Origin: Streptomyces sp. H27-H1
Lineage (GTDB): Bacteria; Actinomycetota; Actinomycetes; Streptomycetales; Streptomycetaceae
Direction: 5' to 3'
Assembly: GCF_026627445.1 (NCBI RefSeq)
Contig: NZ_JAPNLJ010000001.1
Coordinates: 62,001 to 126,000 of the forward strand
DNA: 64,000 bases
The stretch's first letter is position 1; every line of letters begins with the position of its first letter. This document shows, piece by piece, positions 40,996 to 49,770 of the stretch. The notes below the pieces were generated by a model that was not told where the DNA came from, searched no databases, and saw only the letters and a program-made list of their open reading frames with translations. A program made the position numbers and the translations under genes.

Positions 40996-41693
40996 GCTCG
41001 TCCACCTCCGCCCTTCACTGCGTTGGGATCCGGGACCGTGTTCCCGGGGTCTGCCGTCGGTGGGACGGTTGTCCCCGGTGTCCGGTTCCTTCCCCGCTCG
41101 GTGTCGGTGTTATCCCCGGTCCGCGTGCGCAGATGAGTGAGGAGCGGGACGAGTTTCGCCCTGCCGCGGGCGCAGCGGCTCTTCACGGTGCCGACGGGGA
41201 CGTCGAGCATGCGGGCGGCCTCCGCGACGGGGTAGCCCTGCATGTCGACGAGGACCAGAACCGCCCGCTGATCGGCCGGGAGGGTCCTCAGGGCGGCCAG
41301 TAGCTGCCGGTGGAGGTCCTGGCGTTCCGCGGGGGCCTCGGCGGATTCGTGGGGCTCCAGGAGCCGCTCCAGACGCTCCGTGTCGTCCATCGGGGACGTC
41401 CTGCGGGAGGCGGCTTTGCGGGCCCGGTCCAGGCAGGCGTTCACGGTGATGCGGTGCAGCCAGGTCGTGACGGCGGATTCCCCGCGGAAGGTGTGCGCGG
41501 CGCGGTAGGCGGATACCAGGGCGTCCTGCACGGCGTCGGCGGCTTCCTCGCGGTCGCCGAGGGTGCGCAGGGCCACGGCCCACAGCCGGTCGCGGTGCCT
41601 GCGTACGAGCTCACCGAAGGCATCCGGGTCTCCGGCGGCGTGCAGCGACAGGAGCTCCTGATCACTGCGGCCGTCGGGTGTGGCTTCGTCCAA
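40992..41693 (-). CDS. sigM: ECF RNA polymerase sigma factor SigM
   Basis: ECF sigma factor of 233 residues. Region 2 (DAFGELVRRHRDRLWAVALRTLGDREEAADAVQDALV) and region 4 (LPADQRAVLVLVDMQGYPVAEAARMLDVPVGTVKSR) are complete; a 40-residue disordered tail follows. The start is TTG at 41693, preceded by GGGGAGGGG, an uncommon codon that may lower expression. The neighbours trxBA, murJ and parAB match the mycobacterial sigM locus, on which the name rests. Confidence 0.93.
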   Translation of the reverse strand: MDEATPDGRSDQELLSLHAAGDPDAFGELVRRHRDRLWAVALRTLGDREEAADAVQDALVSAYRAAHTFRGESAVTTWLHRITVNACLDRARKAASRRTSPMDDTERLERLLEPHESAEAPAERQDLHRQLLAALRTLPADQRAVLVLVDMQGYPVAEAARMLDVPVGTVKSRCARGRAKLVPLLTHLRTRTGDNTDTERGRNRTPGTTVPPTADPGNTVPDPNAVKGGGGRA

Positions 41694-41717
41694 CGGTGGG
41701 CCCCTCCCCTGCTGTCG

Positions 41718-43448
41718 TCAGCCCGTGAACTTCACTTCCGCGATGGCCTGCTTGAATCCGGCCCCGCTCCCGGTCGACGGATCCGCGGGCGATTTCGGCA
41801 TCGCCGTGATCCAGACGAGCACGTAGCGGGCCTTGAGGTTCTCGGTGGTCAGTTTGAGAGTGCTGGACGAGGTCCTCTTCGTGACGATCTTGTCCATCGA
41901 TCCGAGCGGCGCCGACGAAGACAGGGAGGAGGCCTTGTAGAGCGAGACGGTGGTGTGGTCGCCCGCGTACTTCAGCGCTATCGAGGCTTCGCTGACGTCC
42001 TGCTCGGAGCCGAGGTCGTAGACGACGCCGAGGCCCGCTTTGAAGCCCGGGGTCATGTCGGGGCCGTCGAGGTAGTACCTGGTGCGCCAGTAGGTGGAGG
42101 TGTCCTCGTCGAAGGTGTTCTTGGCGCCCTCGAGATCCTGGGGCTTGCCGTCGGGGTAGTACTCGGCGGCGCCCTTGACGGGGAGAAGGGCGGGCTCCTT
42201 CTTGTCGGGTGCCTCGTCGGCCTTCGGGCTCGAGTTCTGGTTGCTGCCGCTGCTGCCCTGGGTGCTGTGGTCCAGCAGGGCGTCGGCGAGCTGCCAGCTG
42301 CCCAGCCCGAGCGCGGCGATCAGGAGGGCCGCGACACCCCACTTGAGGACCCGGCCGGTACGGCTCTGCAGGGGCGGCGGCGGAGGCGCGATGCTGAGGA
42401 CCTGCGCGCTGGGCAGCCCGGGGCCCTGGGGCCGGCCGTAGCTGCCCTGCTGGTAGGTCGTGTGCTGGTACTCCGGAGGCGCTGTGAACGTGGGCTCCGG
42501 CGGCCGGATGCGGGGCATCGCGGCCACGGCCTTGGAGAGTTCCTCCGGGGTGGTGCAGGCGGGTTCCTGGCGCGAGGCGGTGGCCCCGTCGTTGGCGAGG
42601 GCGCGCATGGCCAGCTCGCCCAGACCACGGTGCACGCCCGCGCGGACCTGGTCGGGTGCGATCAGGCCGACGCCCTTGGGCAGGCCGGTGAGGCCGTAGG
42701 CGTCGTTCTCGTACGGCCAGCGCTGGGTCAGCGAGGCGTACAGGAGGGCGCCGATGGCCTCGGTGTCCGCGCGCTGCGGGGTCTCGCTGGTGATGCCGCG
42801 CAGGGCGGCGTTCACGGCCAGGCCGCGGATTCGGTACTGGCCCGTGGAGGTGCGCAGTATCGCGCTGGGGGTCAGCCGCAGGTGCGCAAGGCCTTCGCGG
42901 TGTGCGGCGGCCATGGCCTGGGAGATCTGGCTGACGAGCTGGTAGGCCTCGTGCGGTTCCATGGGGCCCGCGGCGAGGATCGCGGTGAGCTCCGTGGCAT
43001 CGGGGAGCCACTCGTGGACGACGTAGACGAGGTCGTTCTCCTCCACGGCGTCGAGGACCTGGACGAACCGGGGGTCGCCGAGCAGGGCCGAGGAGCGGGC
43101 TGCGGCCAGGACGGCTCTGGCCCGCGCGTGGTCGGCCGGCAGCAGGTGGACGCCCACGGCCCGGCGCAGCTTCTCGTCCATCGCACGCCAGCTGCTGAAT
43201 CCGTCCAGACGGGTGACGCATTCTTCGAGCCGGTAGCGTCTGGCCAGCTTGTGGCCGCTGTGCAACTCGGGCGCGGCAGCGGGTGCCGGGTTCCTGCGGT
43301 CGCCGTCCTTCTCGGGCATGGTTCCGTCCGCGGCTCGTCCGTTCTGGGTGTCCACCCCGTCGGTCGTGGCCTGGGCCGTCTCCGCGGCCAGCGGCTCGTC
43401 GCCGCTGTTGTCGGCCACGTCGACGGCAGCCGTGCTACGTTCCGCCAC
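41718..43448 (-). CDS. membrane pseudokinase with C-terminal discoidin-like domain, MurJ-associated
   Basis: Protein of 576 residues. A kinase-like domain (about 60-310) has lost its catalytic residues: no glycine loop, HLRL instead of HRD, RGLAVN instead of DFG, and His (VGVHLL) at the usual Lys. A Pro-rich linker and one membrane helix (about 365-387) lead to an extracellular beta-sandwich resembling F5/8 type C/discoidin domains. In mycobacteria the same pseudokinase and extracellular parts are fused to MurJ (MviN), where phosphorylation recruits FhaA; here they are separate and adjacent. GTG 43448 follows a strong GGGGA site; ATG 43502 is an alternative. Confidence 0.88.
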   Translation of the reverse strand: MAERSTAAVDVADNSGDEPLAAETAQATTDGVDTQNGRAADGTMPEKDGDRRNPAPAAAPELHSGHKLARRYRLEECVTRLDGFSSWRAMDEKLRRAVGVHLLPADHARARAVLAAARSSALLGDPRFVQVLDAVEENDLVYVVHEWLPDATELTAILAAGPMEPHEAYQLVSQISQAMAAAHREGLAHLRLTPSAILRTSTGQYRIRGLAVNAALRGITSETPQRADTEAIGALLYASLTQRWPYENDAYGLTGLPKGVGLIAPDQVRAGVHRGLGELAMRALANDGATASRQEPACTTPEELSKAVAAMPRIRPPEPTFTAPPEYQHTTYQQGSYGRPQGPGLPSAQVLSIAPPPPPLQSRTGRVLKWGVAALLIAALGLGSWQLADALLDHSTQGSSGSNQNSSPKADEAPDKKEPALLPVKGAAEYYPDGKPQDLEGAKNTFDEDTSTYWRTRYYLDGPDMTPGFKAGLGVVYDLGSEQDVSEASIALKYAGDHTTVSLYKASSLSSSAPLGSMDKIVTKRTSSSTLKLTTENLKARYVLVWITAMPKSPADPSTGSGAGFKQAIAEVKFTG

Positions 43449-43565
43449 CGTCGTCCCCGCCTCCCCATCCGTTGCGCGCTGTCGGCCAGTCTGCGAAGCC
43501 ATGCCAATTGTGCCCACAGTCCACCGATGTGCACGACACGCCAGCGAGGGCGAAGGTTGTACGCA

Positions 43566-45743
43566 TCAGCGTCCCAGGCGTCCGCGGACCATCCCGACCA
43601 TGGCGTTGAGTTCTTCGATGCGCATCCGCTTGGCGGCGACGAGGAACACCGCCGCCAGTGAGATGGCGCCGGCCACCAGAGCGGTGAGGGAGCCGAGGGC
43701 TCCGCTGCCGATGAAGTGCAGGACGGCGAAGGCGACGGCGCCGGCCACGGCGGCAGCGGGGACGCAGGCGCCGATGAGCCGGGTATAAGTGCGCATCACG
43801 TGCACCCCGTCGAGGTCGCCGCCGAGGCGGGTGCGCAGTCGGCGCCAGGCGACCCCGACGCCCACGGCGTAGCCGAGGCCGTAGGCGGCGGCCATGCCGA
43901 CGACGGCCCAGCGGGCGGGGAGCACGAAGAAGGCGACGGCGGACATGCCCGCGTTGACGGCGGCGACGATGACCGTGTTGTAGAAGGGCGTCCGGGTGTC
44001 CTCGTAGGCGTAGAAGCCGCGCAGGACCACGTACTGGACGGAGTACGGGATCAGTCCGAGGCCGAAGGCCATCAGGATGAACCCGATGTTCTGGGCGCTC
44101 TGCGTGCCGGAACCGGCGTAGAGCAGGCCGGCCATCGGAACGCCCAGGGCGAGGAACGCGAAGGCGCAGGGCACGATCGCGACGGCCGAGGTGCGCAGTC
44201 CGTAGGAGATGTCGTCACGCACGGCGGCTGCGTCGCCGTCATGGGCGGACCGGGAGATGCGCGGCAGGACGGCGGTCATGACGGAGACGGTGATGATGGC
44301 CTGCGGCATCTGCCAGAGCAGCAGGGCGTAGTTGTAGCCGGTGATGCCGGTACCGCCGTGGCCCTGTTTGTCGGCCACCTCGCCCGCCCAGGTGGCGAGC
44401 TGGGTGACGACGATGAGGCCGAGCTGGTTGGCGAGGACGAAGAAGAACGTCCACTTGGCCAGGCCGGCGGCCTTGCCGAGGCCGTGGCCCTTCCAGTCGA
44501 AGCGCAGGCGCGGCCTGAAGCCGGCGTCGCGCAGGTAGGGAACCATCGCCAGGGACTGGACGACGAGGCCGAGCAGGGTGCCCAGGCCCAGCAGGCGGAC
44601 GCCGTCGGGGGTGATGCCGGCCTCGGTGACGCCCGTGGTGGTGAAGCCTCCGAAGGCCCAGATGAAGGCACCGAAGGTGGCGATGACGACGATGTTGTTG
44701 AGGACCGGGGTCCACATCATCGCGCCGAACCGGCCTCGGGCGTTGAGGATCTGACCGAGGACCACGTGCACGCCCATGAAGAACATGGTGGGCAGGCAGT
44801 AGTGGGCGAAGGCGACGGCGACGTCCAGGCGCTGCGGGTCGTCGGCGATCTTCTGCGACATCATGCCGATGAAGAGCGGGGCCGCGAGCACGCAGACCAC
44901 CGTGACGGCGCCCAGCAGCACCATGACGAGGGTCAGCAGCCGGTTGGCGTACGCCTCCCCCCCGTCCTCGTCGTTCTTCATCGCGCGCACCAGCTGCGGG
45001 ATGAAGACGGCGTTGAGGGCGCCTCCGCCGACCAGGACGTAGATCATCGTCGGCAGGGTGTTGGCGACCTGGTAGCTGTCGTTGAGGGTGGCGACGCCGA
45101 TCGCCCCGGCGATCACCAGGGTCCGCATGAAGCCGGTGATGCGGGAGACGATGGTGCCGGCGGCCATCAGGGCACTGGACTTGAGCAGGCTGGAGGCGCG
45201 TCCGGCGGGCTTGCTCGGCGCCGGGGCGGCCACGGGCGCGTCCTCCGCGGGGGTGCGGGGCGCCGCGTCCTGGTCCCGGTAGAGGTGCGCGAAGGCATCG
45301 GGACGGGATTCCTGGTCGGTGGCCTTGGTCACGAGGGAGTCCACACCGACGAACTGTGTGGTCGTGGCGTGGTCGCCGTACGGCAGGTGCCGGGACGGAC
45401 CGTCCGGCTCGGGCGGAGGGGTCTGGGCCCATACCCGCGGGTCCGGGGAGTACGAGGGGGCCGGCGGGGCCGCGTAGAGCGGACCGGGCTCCTGGAAGGT
45501 GCCGGGCGGTGGCGGCGGGTGCGAGGCCCGGTCGTACAGGACTTCCGCCACCGGGTCCTGGGCGGACAGGTCCTGCGCCCGGTACGGGTCGTAGGCGTAG
45601 GCGTCATGGACATAAGGGTCGTGGTCCGGCGCGGGCGCGGGCGCGGGAACCTGCCCCGGCACCGGGGTGCCGGGGGCAGTGCCCTGGGAGGGCGCGGGCC
45701 CGCCAGTGCCCTGCGCGCGGTCACCTTCGTACGGCGCGTTCAT
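43566..45743 (-). CDS. murJ: lipid II flippase MurJ
   Basis: MOP-family flippase of 725 residues that moves lipid II across the membrane. About 14 membrane helices lie after residue 180, with family motifs MAAGTIVSRITGFMRTLVIAG and PQLVRAMKNDE. The first 180 residues form a long disordered Pro/Tyr/Asp-rich cytosolic extension, typical of Streptomyces MurJ. ATG start at 45743. It lies 117 bases upstream of the pseudokinase gene on the same strand. Confidence 0.95.
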   Translation of the reverse strand: MNAPYEGDRAQGTGGPAPSQGTAPGTPVPGQVPAPAPAPDHDPYVHDAYAYDPYRAQDLSAQDPVAEVLYDRASHPPPPPGTFQEPGPLYAAPPAPSYSPDPRVWAQTPPPEPDGPSRHLPYGDHATTTQFVGVDSLVTKATDQESRPDAFAHLYRDQDAAPRTPAEDAPVAAPAPSKPAGRASSLLKSSALMAAGTIVSRITGFMRTLVIAGAIGVATLNDSYQVANTLPTMIYVLVGGGALNAVFIPQLVRAMKNDEDGGEAYANRLLTLVMVLLGAVTVVCVLAAPLFIGMMSQKIADDPQRLDVAVAFAHYCLPTMFFMGVHVVLGQILNARGRFGAMMWTPVLNNIVVIATFGAFIWAFGGFTTTGVTEAGITPDGVRLLGLGTLLGLVVQSLAMVPYLRDAGFRPRLRFDWKGHGLGKAAGLAKWTFFFVLANQLGLIVVTQLATWAGEVADKQGHGGTGITGYNYALLLWQMPQAIITVSVMTAVLPRISRSAHDGDAAAVRDDISYGLRTSAVAIVPCAFAFLALGVPMAGLLYAGSGTQSAQNIGFILMAFGLGLIPYSVQYVVLRGFYAYEDTRTPFYNTVIVAAVNAGMSAVAFFVLPARWAVVGMAAAYGLGYAVGVGVAWRRLRTRLGGDLDGVHVMRTYTRLIGACVPAAAVAGAVAFAVLHFIGSGALGSLTALVAGAISLAAVFLVAAKRMRIEELNAMVGMVRGRLGR

Positions 45744-45789
45744 CGAAACCCCACCTCATCGTCCCCAGGCCGACCGGCCACGGCGTCGC

Positions 45790-48060
45790 TCAACGGTCCA
45801 CTGTCTCACCCGTGCCGGACGGGTCCGCGCTTTGCGGTCCGGTGTCCGGGGACTCGTCACTCTGCTGCGTGCTCTCCTCGGCGGCGGCGCGTGCTGCGAC
45901 GCGCTTGCGGCTGGCGTACATCTTGATGCCGGCCAGCACGAGCAGGAGGACCCCGCCCGCGATGACGAGCATGACGGTGGGGGTCACCTCGGTGGCCTCG
46001 ACGGTGAACTTGCGCGCCTTCCCGTAGGGCACGCCGTCCGTGGTGAAGAGCTGCGCCGTCACCTCGACCGGGCCGCTCGCGGTTGCGTTGGCGTCGAACT
46101 TCACGGTCTGGCTGTGCCCGCCCTGGATCGCGACTTCCCGCTGATCCTCCCCGCTGTCGCCGAACATCAGCCGGGTCGGGTTGGCGGACCGCACCCGCAG
46201 GACCAGGTTGTGGGTGTCCTGGACGAGGCTGTTCTGGACGCTGACCGGGATGGTCGCGCTGTGTCCGGAGAGCGTCGCATCGGACTTCGGGATGAGCTTG
46301 ACCTTGTCGGTGAGCCGGATCAGGTACCGCTGCACCTGGTCCCGGTAGTCCCAAGCCGCATCGGGGCGGCCACGCCAGGAGGTGGACATCTCCCGGTTGG
46401 TGGTGTTGCCGAAGGGGATCTCGACGCGGTCGGGCGCGGTCAGGATCACCTTGAAGTGGTCGAGGGTCGTCTCGGTGGCGCGGATCTTCTCGAAGGCGGA
46501 GACCGGCAGTTCCTGCTTGCTCAGCGCCCCGGGGTACTGGCCGGCTCCCGGCACCTGGGTGGCGGCGCGGGGGTCGGGCGTCGCTGCGGCCGCCGCCTCC
46601 AGGTCCACGGCCTGGCTCCAGCGGCCCGACTGCAGAGCCCGTATGGCGGCGGCCATCGTCTGCGCCTGGCTGGAGCTGGGCATCCGCTGCGGAGCGACGA
46701 CGAAGCTGCGCTGGTTGTCGGTCTTCTGCAGGTTCAGGGCGAGGGTCTGGGCGAGGAACTGCTGCACCGCGAGGGTGGCGTTCCCGGACCGGAGCATGTC
46801 GCCCTGGAAGGCGGTGGAGAGATCGGCGTCCGCGACCACGGCCGTGGTGCCCGCGCCGATGGGCCGCGCGGCCGACGGGGTGTAGCCGAGGGCGCCGGTC
46901 TCCTGGAGGCTGTCGCTGCGGGTCAGGACGTTGTGGGCACCGGCCGACGTCGCCACATTGACGATCGACGGGTCGATCGCTCCGTCCACGGGCCAGGAGA
47001 AGTCGGTGGTCGCGGGGACGTGCAGGACCGTCTCGACGGCCTGCTTCGCCTTGTCGGTGGCGGGTCGCAGCTGCCCCAGGGTGCCGGAGACGTCCTTGCC
47101 GTGGTGGGCGAGCGAGGCGATGTCCGGATCCGCGAAGGGCAGCGCGACGACCTTCTTGCCCCGGACGGCGTTTTCCAGTGAGCTGAGCCACTGCTCGGCG
47201 AGGGCTTTGTTCTTGCCGAGGACGGTCCGGCCTTCGGGGGTGCGGACCCGGTAGCCCTTGGTCATGGCGTCGACGGTGTAGAGCAGATCCGGGTCGATGA
47301 CCCAGGTGATGGGCAGCTCCTTGCCGAGGGCCACCATCTGTTCCAGGCGGCCGCCGGGCCTCAGCTCGTCGGCGAGGCTGTCGTCGAGGAAGACGGGGGT
47401 CTGCAGCTCGTCCGACCCGGTCTCCGACGTCAAGTGCGTGGTGGAGATCAACGGCCACGCGTACGCGAGCTGGGAACGCTTGGCGGCGGCCTCCGGCTGC
47501 CAGGGCAGGAAGGTCCGCTTGATGCCGAGGACCCGCTCGTACTGCCGGCTCTCGGTCTCTCCGGACAGGGAGACGCCGAGCTGGTAGACGCCGTCCTTGT
47601 CCAGGTCCAGCTTGCTCACCGGAACCTTGAGGGTGAACGGCCGGCTGACCTTCGAGGGCAGCGAATCGATCTTCACGGCAAATTCGGCGCCGACCTCCGC
47701 CGGGTCGGTGCCCGCCCGGAATCCGCCACGCTCCGCGGCCTCGTCGATGGAGCTGCGGTCACCGAGCGCCGGCCCGACCCGCAGACCCACGTGCGCGTCG
47801 GTGATCTTCTCGCGGCCGTTGTTGACCACGGTCCCCGAGATGGTGAGGGTGTCGCCCTTGACCGGGGCGCTCGGCGCCAGGTCGTCGAGCTGGACGTCGA
47901 CGGCGGCGGCCGCCGTGTCGGCGGCCTGGGCTTCAGGGGCGGGCGAGTAGACCAGGCCGGCGAGCACCGGCGTCCCGGCGAGCAGGACGACCGCCCGCCG
48001 CAGCCAGCGCCGCCGGGCAGGAGCGAGGGGTGCCCCCTGGATGTCTGCCGCCTCGGCCAA
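45790..48060 (-). CDS. DUF6049 family surface protein
   Basis: Large protein of 756 residues with an N-terminal signal/anchor (about 18-48), several extracellular beta domains (DUF6049) and a C-terminal membrane helix (about 697-718) with a basic cytosolic tail. Orthologues sit beside murJ throughout Actinobacteria (Rv3909 in M. tuberculosis); a role at the growing wall is suspected but unproven. The start is TTG at 48060, weakly supported by GAGGGA. It is divergent from the CCA-adding enzyme gene. Confidence 0.88.
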   Translation of the reverse strand: MAEAADIQGAPLAPARRRWLRRAVVLLAGTPVLAGLVYSPAPEAQAADTAAAAVDVQLDDLAPSAPVKGDTLTISGTVVNNGREKITDAHVGLRVGPALGDRSSIDEAAERGGFRAGTDPAEVGAEFAVKIDSLPSKVSRPFTLKVPVSKLDLDKDGVYQLGVSLSGETESRQYERVLGIKRTFLPWQPEAAAKRSQLAYAWPLISTTHLTSETGSDELQTPVFLDDSLADELRPGGRLEQMVALGKELPITWVIDPDLLYTVDAMTKGYRVRTPEGRTVLGKNKALAEQWLSSLENAVRGKKVVALPFADPDIASLAHHGKDVSGTLGQLRPATDKAKQAVETVLHVPATTDFSWPVDGAIDPSIVNVATSAGAHNVLTRSDSLQETGALGYTPSAARPIGAGTTAVVADADLSTAFQGDMLRSGNATLAVQQFLAQTLALNLQKTDNQRSFVVAPQRMPSSSQAQTMAAAIRALQSGRWSQAVDLEAAAAATPDPRAATQVPGAGQYPGALSKQELPVSAFEKIRATETTLDHFKVILTAPDRVEIPFGNTTNREMSTSWRGRPDAAWDYRDQVQRYLIRLTDKVKLIPKSDATLSGHSATIPVSVQNSLVQDTHNLVLRVRSANPTRLMFGDSGEDQREVAIQGGHSQTVKFDANATASGPVEVTAQLFTTDGVPYGKARKFTVEATEVTPTVMLVIAGGVLLLVLAGIKMYASRKRVAARAAAEESTQQSDESPDTGPQSADPSGTGETVDR

Positions 48061-48247
48061 CGCGCTCGCCCGTCCCTCGGAGTGTCAGTGGTCGTCGTTT
48101 GTGCGTCCACGCATGGTAACGAGGCCCGCTGTGCGCGAGTGCCGCGCCTTGCTCCACATGATCGGGTCCGCCCCGGCGCGGCCGTGGGCCGGGGTGGCGC
48201 CAAAACACGGGAGCTCCGGGCGGGCCGGGCACGTACCCTTTTCTGTT

Positions 48248-49717
48248 GTGCCGAACGCCAACGAAGACAACCCCAGTGTCCTGAATCACGGGCAGGCCCG
48301 CGCGGTGAGCGAACTGCTGCGGATCGCCCCTGTCGCCGACGAGCTCGGCCGCCGTTTCCAGGAGGCGGGTTTCCGCCTCGCCCTGGTCGGCGGGTCCGTC
48401 CGCGACGCGCTGCTCGGGCGCCTCGGCAACGATCTCGACTTCACCACCGACGCCCGCCCCGAGGAGGTCCTCAAGATCGTCAGGCCGTGGGCCGACTCGG
48501 TCTGGGACGTCGGCATCGCCTTCGGTACGGTCGGTGCGCAGAAGGCCGCCCGTGTCGGAGACGCTGACCGAAGCTTCCAGATCGAGGTGACCACCTACCG
48601 TTCGGAGTCCTACGACCGGAGCTCGCGCAAGCCCGAGGTCTCCTACGGCGACTCCATCGAGGAGGACCTCGTCCGCCGCGACTTCACGGTGAACGCGATG
48701 GCCGTCGCGCTCCCCGAGAAGCAGTTCGTTGACCCGCACGGCGGCCTGGAGGACCTCCGGGCGGGCGTGCTGCGCACCCCGGGTACGCCCGAGGACTCCT
48801 TCTCCGACGACCCGCTGCGGATGCTGCGGGCGGCCCGTTTCGCCGCCCAGCTCGACTTCGAGGTCGCCCCGGACGTGGTGGCGGCGATGACGGAGATGTC
48901 CGCCCGCATCGAGATCGTCTCGGCCGAGCGGGTCCAGGGCGAGCTGAACAAGCTGCTGCTGGCCGCGCACCCCCGCAAGGGCCTGGGCCTCCTCGTGGAC
49001 ACGGGACTGGCGGACCACGTGCTGCCGGAGCTGCCGGCGCTGCGGCTGGAGAGCGACGAGCACCACCGGCACAAGGACGTCTACGACCACTCGCTGATCG
49101 TGCTGGAACAGGCGATCGCGCTGGAGCAGGACGGCCCGGACCTGGTGCTGCGGCTCGCGTCCCTGCTGCACGACATCGGCAAGCCCCGGACCCGCCGGTT
49201 CGAGAGCGACGGGCGGGTCTCCTTCCACCACCACGAGATGGTGGGCGCGAAGATGACCAAGAAGCGCATGACCGCGCTCAAGTACTCCAACGACATGATC
49301 AAGGACGTGTCCCGGCTGGTGGAGCTGCATCTGCGCTTCCACGGCTACGGGGACGGGGAGTGGACCGACTCGGCCGTGCGGCGCTATGTCCGCGACGCCG
49401 GTCCGCTGCTGGACCGCCTGCACAAGCTGACCCGTTCCGACTGCACCACGCGCAACAAGCGCAAGGCGAACGCTCTCTCGCGCACCTATGACGGGCTGGA
49501 GGAGCGCATCGCCCAGCTGCAGGAGAGGGAGGAGCTGGACGCGATCCGGCCCGACCTCGACGGCAACGAGATCATGCGGGTGCTCGACGTGGCCCCCGGC
49601 CCGGTGATCGGCAAGGCCTACGCGTTCTTGCTGGAGCTGCGGCTGGAGAACGGTCCGCTGGAGCACGACGCGGCGGTCGCCGCCCTCAAGGAGTGGTGGG
49701 CCGCGCAGGAAGCCTGA
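48248..49717 (+). CDS. CCA tRNA nucleotidyltransferase
   Basis: Class II enzyme of 489 residues that adds or repairs the 3' CCA of tRNAs, needed for the two tRNA genes in this window, which lack CCA. Motifs are LVGGSVRDALLGRLGNDLDFTTDA, the RRDFTVNAMA segment, DDPLRMLRAARFAAQLDFE and an HD domain (LLHDIGKPRTRR). GTG 48248 (protein MPNANEDN) is preferred; it has no ribosome site and lies only about eight bases after a TACCCT -10-like hexamer (48234-48239), so the mRNA may be leaderless. Confidence 0.94.
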   Translation: MPNANEDNPSVLNHGQARAVSELLRIAPVADELGRRFQEAGFRLALVGGSVRDALLGRLGNDLDFTTDARPEEVLKIVRPWADSVWDVGIAFGTVGAQKAARVGDADRSFQIEVTTYRSESYDRSSRKPEVSYGDSIEEDLVRRDFTVNAMAVALPEKQFVDPHGGLEDLRAGVLRTPGTPEDSFSDDPLRMLRAARFAAQLDFEVAPDVVAAMTEMSARIEIVSAERVQGELNKLLLAAHPRKGLGLLVDTGLADHVLPELPALRLESDEHHRHKDVYDHSLIVLEQAIALEQDGPDLVLRLASLLHDIGKPRTRRFESDGRVSFHHHEMVGAKMTKKRMTALKYSNDMIKDVSRLVELHLRFHGYGDGEWTDSAVRRYVRDAGPLLDRLHKLTRSDCTTRNKRKANALSRTYDGLEERIAQLQEREELDAIRPDLDGNEIMRVLDVAPGPVIGKAYAFLLELRLENGPLEHDAAVAALKEWWAAQEA

Positions 49718-49727
49718 GAGGGCCGAT

Positions 49728-49741
49728 GTTTCACGTGAAAC
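49728..49741. other. parS site
   Basis: Perfect GTTTCACGTGAAAC in the gap after the CCA enzyme gene; the first of a close pair 53 bases apart. Confidence 0.95.
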
Positions 49742-49770
49742 GTCGGGCTGGTGAGCCGGTCGCGCATCGG

